From an uncultured Chthoniobacterales bacterium (GTDB taxonomy: Bacteria > Verrucomicrobiota > Verrucomicrobiae > Chthoniobacterales > UBA10450), in the NCBI GenBank assembly GCA_955652855.1, contig CATPCN010000643.1, positions 1 through 11,013 of the forward strand: 11,013 nt of DNA, given 5' to 3'. A model generated the notes under the pieces. It saw nothing but the letters and a program-made list of their open reading frames with translations, ran no database searches and was not told where the DNA came from. Shown piece after piece: positions 7,248 to 11,013 of the stretch; position 1 is the stretch's first letter, and each line of letters starts with the position of its first letter. The translations under genes and the position numbers were made by a program.

Positions 7248-10200
7248 GTGGAGAACCTAGCCATTGTTGCGAAGCATGGCCTTGAGGTGTGTTCCATCCT
7301 GCTCGTCGAAGCCGTTATCTACGTGCTCCTTCTCGCCCTTCAGCGGCGGGAATTCCTGCCTGAGAAACTCGTTCGGGTTGCTGACAAAATATTGTTTGGG
7401 GGGGCCATTAGCCAGGTACTGATCCTAGTTTCGCTCTGTGCAGGACTTCTAGCGTTGAGTGGTTATAGAGACCTCCACACCGAGTGGCAGAACGTTCGCG
7501 GGCCGGCTGCTAGAGAGCTTGCATCTGCAGCCGAACTATGGGCTGGGCTAGCGAAACAGCAGCGTCAAATCGATGCGCTGCAGGGTGCTCTAGCCAAACA
7601 GGCGCCAGGAAATGCGTCGACCGCCGCAAGTCCAGGACTCACGGCGGCCGTCTTAACATCTTCAATGGAGACATTCCAGGAAGCTGGGGACGCGGTTCAC
7701 TTTATGGTGAGTGTATCCCCGGACCGCCAGGCAAAGGGCGTATCGTTTTGCCTCGATGCTCCGGACGACGTTCTCTACCTCGGAATTGCATTGTTTGGCA
7801 ACTCGGAGGCAGATCGCCGCCGCATGGGTGTTGAACAACCTCGGCGAGTTAACAATGGCAGAAGTGAATGTTGGACCCTAGATCAGATGGATGAGGGCGA
7901 CAAATTCATACTCCTGTACCCCGGCATCCGCAAGAGCTCTGAGCACAAAATTAATCCGATGCCCAAGCTCGATATCAAGGCCGGGAAAGGCTTTTCTCTT
8001 CGATCATCGAACGCGCAGTACCGTCCCCTCCGGTGGCCTGTTTGGGACGTCAATGGACAACAGGCATTTTCCCAAGATGGTTTTCGGCATCGAGGCTCGA
8101 GTAACAGCCAGGGTATACTATCGTCAACATTGGTTCCTGCGGCGAATATAGGCGAGACGGTGGAAGTGTACACTGACGCAGACGCGGCCGGTAATCATTT
8201 CGCCGCCCGAGGGGAATTCGACAACTTACAGGCGGACCGGGTGGCGACCATGGACGAGATTTCGACGGCAGCTCCCTGCTTAGGGATCACATGTATCACC
8301 GCCACTTTCGATCCGGGCAGGGCTGTGTGGGGCGGCTGGTATTTCTTGAAAGGCGTCCTCGGAGCGACTGACCGGCAGCCCGTGGCGAATTGGGGCGACC
8401 GCCGCAATGCCGGTTACGATCTCACGGATCCAACCGTGCTTCAGTTCTGGGCGCGAGGTGCTGTGGGCGGCGAGATCGTCCATTTCTTTGCATTTGGTGT
8501 TGGCAACACCGAGCGGCCTTTCCAACTGTATCCGGATTCATCCCCGAAGGTCGAACTTCCCCAGGGGCCGGTCACGCTGACTACAACATGGACCCATTAC
8601 CAGATTCCGCTAGCAGGACTCGATCCGCGCTACGGGCTAGGAGGTTTTGGCTGGGTAGCGAACTCGGTGGAGGGGAACCGGCTCCAGCCGCCGATCACTT
8701 TCTACCTCGACAACATTCAATACGTGAAAGCAAGACCCGACGACCCGCGTTCCCTCAAGTCGACCGAGTCATTTGACGTCGTCCTTCGCAATGCAGCGTA
8801 TGTTTACGACAACTCCGTCTCATTGATCGCGATGATCGCGTCGGGCGATCTCGCCGACGCTCTTGTCTACGCTCAAGGGCACGACCGTTTCTTTACCGAT
8901 GGACGCCTTCGCAACGCCTATCAAGGTGGAGACATTTCGTTGCCGCCGGGTTGGGTGCCAAACAACCAGACGAATACCGTCAGGATGCCCGGATGGTACG
9001 ACGCAGGCCATCAAACTTGGTTCGAGGACCCGACTCAGGTCAGCACCAACACTGGGAATGTGGCGTGGGCTGGCCTCGCGTTGCTGAATATGTGGGAAGT
9101 CACAAAGGATTCCAAATACTTGACTGCTGCCGAAACGCTGGGCAACTGGGCTTTGTCAAACACAAGCGAGAAGCGAAGCGGCAGCGCAGGCATTCTCGGT
9201 GGATTTACTGGCGGATACGATGGCTGGGAGAATGATGCGGTAAGCGGAAGCGCGGCGAACTGTGCCAGCGGAGTGTTGGTCAGCGGTCAGTGCAAGCGTC
9301 TATACAAATCAACAGAACATAACATCTATCTCTACTCGATGTTTTCGAAATTGTACCTGGCGGATGGTAAGTCGCAATGGGCCGATGCCGCGCAGCAAGC
9401 GAAGCACTTCTTCCTGAGCATGTGGGATCCCCAAGGTGGCAAGTTCTGGACTGGCACAACTGAGGATGGCGCAACGATCTCGCCGGACATGATAAGCACG
9501 CCCCATCGGTCGCTGGAATTGAATACAGGGTTCATTCTGAACGATGGCAGCCCTTGGGAGTATTTCCCAAGAGTCCACCTAGGTGTGACCGGCTGGCTGG
9601 CCTCGGCGGAGAATGGTGTCAACCCTTACCGGGCAGAGCTGTATTCGCCCGCGTTGAGCATTTCGGGCGTTGCTTTTGGAGACCTGAGCATTGGTACACA
9701 GGGGTCTGCTCACACGATAACCTTTGCTAATCACGGCGTTGGGCCATTAAGCATTCGCGGAGTGGCTTTGACTGGTTCTAACGCGTCCGACTTCCAGCAA
9801 AGCAACACGTGTGGATCGAGCTTATCGAGCGGAGGGACCTGCACGATCGCGGTTTCATTCGCTCCGGGCGCCATGGGCGCTCGAAGCGCAACGCTGACGA
9901 TCACAGAGTTGTCCGATCAGGCAATGATGCCAACGGTGCATTCCGTGAGCCTGAGCGGAAATGGCGTCGCGGTCGCGAGTTCGTTCACGCTGACGCTGAG
10001 TTCCGTTCCGCAGGTCGGCGGCACAATTGTAGCGGCGGCGCCTCCGACAAACGGGACATACACCCCTGGAACACAGGTTGGCCTCACTGCGGTAACGGCT
10101 GCCGGCTTGGCGTTCGTCGGATGGTCCGGCGACTCGCTCGACTCAAGCGGCTACCTCAGTACGACCGTCAACAAGTCTGAAACGGCCAATTTCGCCGGCG

Positions 10201-11013
10201 GTCCATCATTACGGCTCGGATCCATACCGCAGTACGGTTCGCCTAAAGGTGTGTTTACAGGTACTGTGACCGGCGTGACACCCTCCAGGTATCAGATGGC
10301 GGCGCTGGTCTTTCTCTCCGGGCAGGGGTGGTTCAGCAAGCCCTACTGCACATCGGCCACAACTGCCCTGAACTCCGACGGCTCATTCTCGCTTTCATTG
10401 ACGACGGGAGGCGGTGACCAGTTCGCTACGCGGATTGCTCTTCTGGTAGTTCCCTCATCGCTCGCCGTCAGATGCTACACGTTGGCCGCGTTGGTAAGCG
10501 CCGCCAGCTTCCTGCCTGGCGCGGCCCCTGGTATGGACTTCGCCCTCTTTGGCCGGAATTTCTCACCGCAGCCCGTTACACCATCGTCGTCTCCGCTGCC
10601 TCTGTCGCTCGGGGGAATAACGGTGACTGTCAACGGGATTCCGGCGCCTTTGTTCTATGTGAACTCAAACCAAGTCAATGGCCAAGTTCCCTATATCGTT
10701 CCGTTGGGGCCGTCGCTCGGGAGCGTCTCCGAAAATGGGCGGACAAGCCAGATGCTAGCCTTCACCAATGCGGCTACGGCTCTGGGAATGTTTCCTGGCC
10801 CTTCGAAAAACTGTGTCGCGCAAAATCAAGACCAGACTTTGAACTCTCCCGGCAGCCCTGCCGCAACCGGTTCGTTCATAACGGCGTATCTAACCGGGTT
10901 GGGACAGGTTGATAGTCCGGTGCCAAGCGGGTCTGTGGCTCCAAATTCGCCGCTGTCGCGTGCTCTCCTCGCGGCCACAGCCCAGATCGATGGCCACGAT
11001 GCAGCTATGGACG
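7248..11013 (+). CDS. Membrane-anchored multidomain surface protein with CBM-like and (alpha/alpha)6-type domains, 3' end cut
   Basis: One uninterrupted frame of 1255 codons runs off the window. It starts at GTG 7248 behind AGAGGAG (7238-7244). Residues 12-31 and 48-70 are hydrophobic helices, followed by an Ala/Gln-rich helical stretch, so the protein seems membrane-anchored rather than carrying a cleaved signal peptide. Residues 350-493 look like a carbohydrate-binding jelly roll (ITATFDP, WGGWYF, LQFWARGA, FYLDNIQYV). Residues 515-795 look like an (alpha/alpha)6 toroid of glycan-active type (NAAYVYDN, GRLRNAYQGGD, STEHNIYLYS with E690, KFWTGT). Then come a choice-of-anchor-D-like domain (802-906), an InlB-like repeat (911-983, FVGWSGDS...TANF), a beta-sandwich (986-1079, GWFSKPYC, TTGGGDQFATRIA) and a Solibacter-type C-terminal domain from 1084. 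A polysaccharide-degrading or -binding role is inferred. Residues 71-349 were not recognised. Confidence 0.85.
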   Translation, partial: MENLAIVAKHGLEVCSILLVEAVIYVLLLALQRREFLPEKLVRVADKILFGGAISQVLILVSLCAGLLALSGYRDLHTEWQNVRGPAARELASAAELWAGLAKQQRQIDALQGALAKQAPGNASTAASPGLTAAVLTSSMETFQEAGDAVHFMVSVSPDRQAKGVSFCLDAPDDVLYLGIALFGNSEADRRRMGVEQPRRVNNGRSECWTLDQMDEGDKFILLYPGIRKSSEHKINPMPKLDIKAGKGFSLRSSNAQYRPLRWPVWDVNGQQAFSQDGFRHRGSSNSQGILSSTLVPAANIGETVEVYTDADAAGNHFAARGEFDNLQADRVATMDEISTAAPCLGITCITATFDPGRAVWGGWYFLKGVLGATDRQPVANWGDRRNAGYDLTDPTVLQFWARGAVGGEIVHFFAFGVGNTERPFQLYPDSSPKVELPQGPVTLTTTWTHYQIPLAGLDPRYGLGGFGWVANSVEGNRLQPPITFYLDNIQYVKARPDDPRSLKSTESFDVVLRNAAYVYDNSVSLIAMIASGDLADALVYAQGHDRFFTDGRLRNAYQGGDISLPPGWVPNNQTNTVRMPGWYDAGHQTWFEDPTQVSTNTGNVAWAGLALLNMWEVTKDSKYLTAAETLGNWALSNTSEKRSGSAGILGGFTGGYDGWENDAVSGSAANCASGVLVSGQCKRLYKSTEHNIYLYSMFSKLYLADGKSQWADAAQQAKHFFLSMWDPQGGKFWTGTTEDGATISPDMISTPHRSLELNTGFILNDGSPWEYFPRVHLGVTGWLASAENGVNPYRAELYSPALSISGVAFGDLSIGTQGSAHTITFANHGVGPLSIRGVALTGSNASDFQQSNTCGSSLSSGGTCTIAVSFAPGAMGARSATLTITELSDQAMMPTVHSVSLSGNGVAVASSFTLTLSSVPQVGGTIVAAAPPTNGTYTPGTQVGLTAVTAAGLAFVGWSGDSLDSSGYLSTTVNKSETANFAGGPSLRLGSIPQYGSPKGVFTGTVTGVTPSRYQMAALVFLSGQGWFSKPYCTSATTALNSDGSFSLSLTTGGGDQFATRIALLVVPSSLAVRCYTLAALVSAASFLPGAAPGMDFALFGRNFSPQPVTPSSSPLPLSLGGITVTVNGIPAPLFYVNSNQVNGQVPYIVPLGPSLGSVSENGRTSQMLAFTNAATALGMFPGPSKNCVAQNQDQTLNSPGSPAATGSFITAYLTGLGQVDSPVPSGSVAPNSPLSRALLAATAQIDGHDAAMD

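Noticed and set aside
7538..7834. 98-codon open frame on the plus strand
   Set aside because: It overlaps out of frame with the 1255-codon frame starting at 7248, which has the domain matches; this one is a shadow.

Overview
The window looks like an accessory region of an Acidobacteriota chromosome, most likely the Solibacter/Bryobacterales group. The best clue is the large secreted-type protein at the right end. It carries choice-of-anchor-D-like and InlB-like modules, then a C-terminal domain of the type abundant in Candidatus Solibacter (recalled as TIGR03437: SAASFLPG...APG...FGRNFSP...PLSLGGITVTVNG..APLFYVN..Q.N.QVP). This taxonomic call rests on motif recall, not on a search.

Left to right: (1) 1-431 is one end of an IS21-family insertion sequence. 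It has the first 52 codons of istA on the minus strand, preceded by about 275 bp of terminal DNA packed with 20-24 bp repeats that face outward from a GC-rich hairpin. (2) The element ends inside a minus-strand gene, of which only 35 codons (432-536) remain in the window. (3) 553-4557 (minus) encodes a 1334-residue protein: a seven-bladed WD40 propeller, then a helical module known from bacterial STAND/NB-ARC giant proteins, then about 20 HEAT/TPR-like helical repeats. No NTPase domain is present. The truncated gene downstream restarts with the same helical module 17 bp after the WD40 gene ends, so the two formed an operon of related sensor or scaffold proteins that the IS has broken. (4) 4558-5157 is a divergent intergenic region. 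(5) 5158-6920 (plus) is a two-gene AbiE toxin-antitoxin operon: an AbiEi winged-helix antitoxin/repressor and an AbiEii nucleotidyltransferase toxin, joined by an ATGA overlap, with dyad repeats around the antitoxin start. (6) 6921-7247 has no convincing gene but ends in a perfect 8-bp stem-loop just before the next ribosome binding site. (7) From 7248 to the right edge (plus) runs an open frame of at least 1255 codons, starting with GTG and having no stop in the window. It encodes a membrane-anchored multidomain protein with a carbohydrate-binding-like jelly roll, an (alpha/alpha)6-type helical domain, and the Ig-like and Solibacter-type modules.

The left and centre therefore form a defence or conflict cassette with mobile-element damage: IS21, WD40/STAND-like helical proteins and AbiE. 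The right end is a polysaccharide-related cell-surface gene. The most unusual content is the NTPase-less WD40/helical-repeat operon and the two-membrane-segment N terminus on the surface protein.
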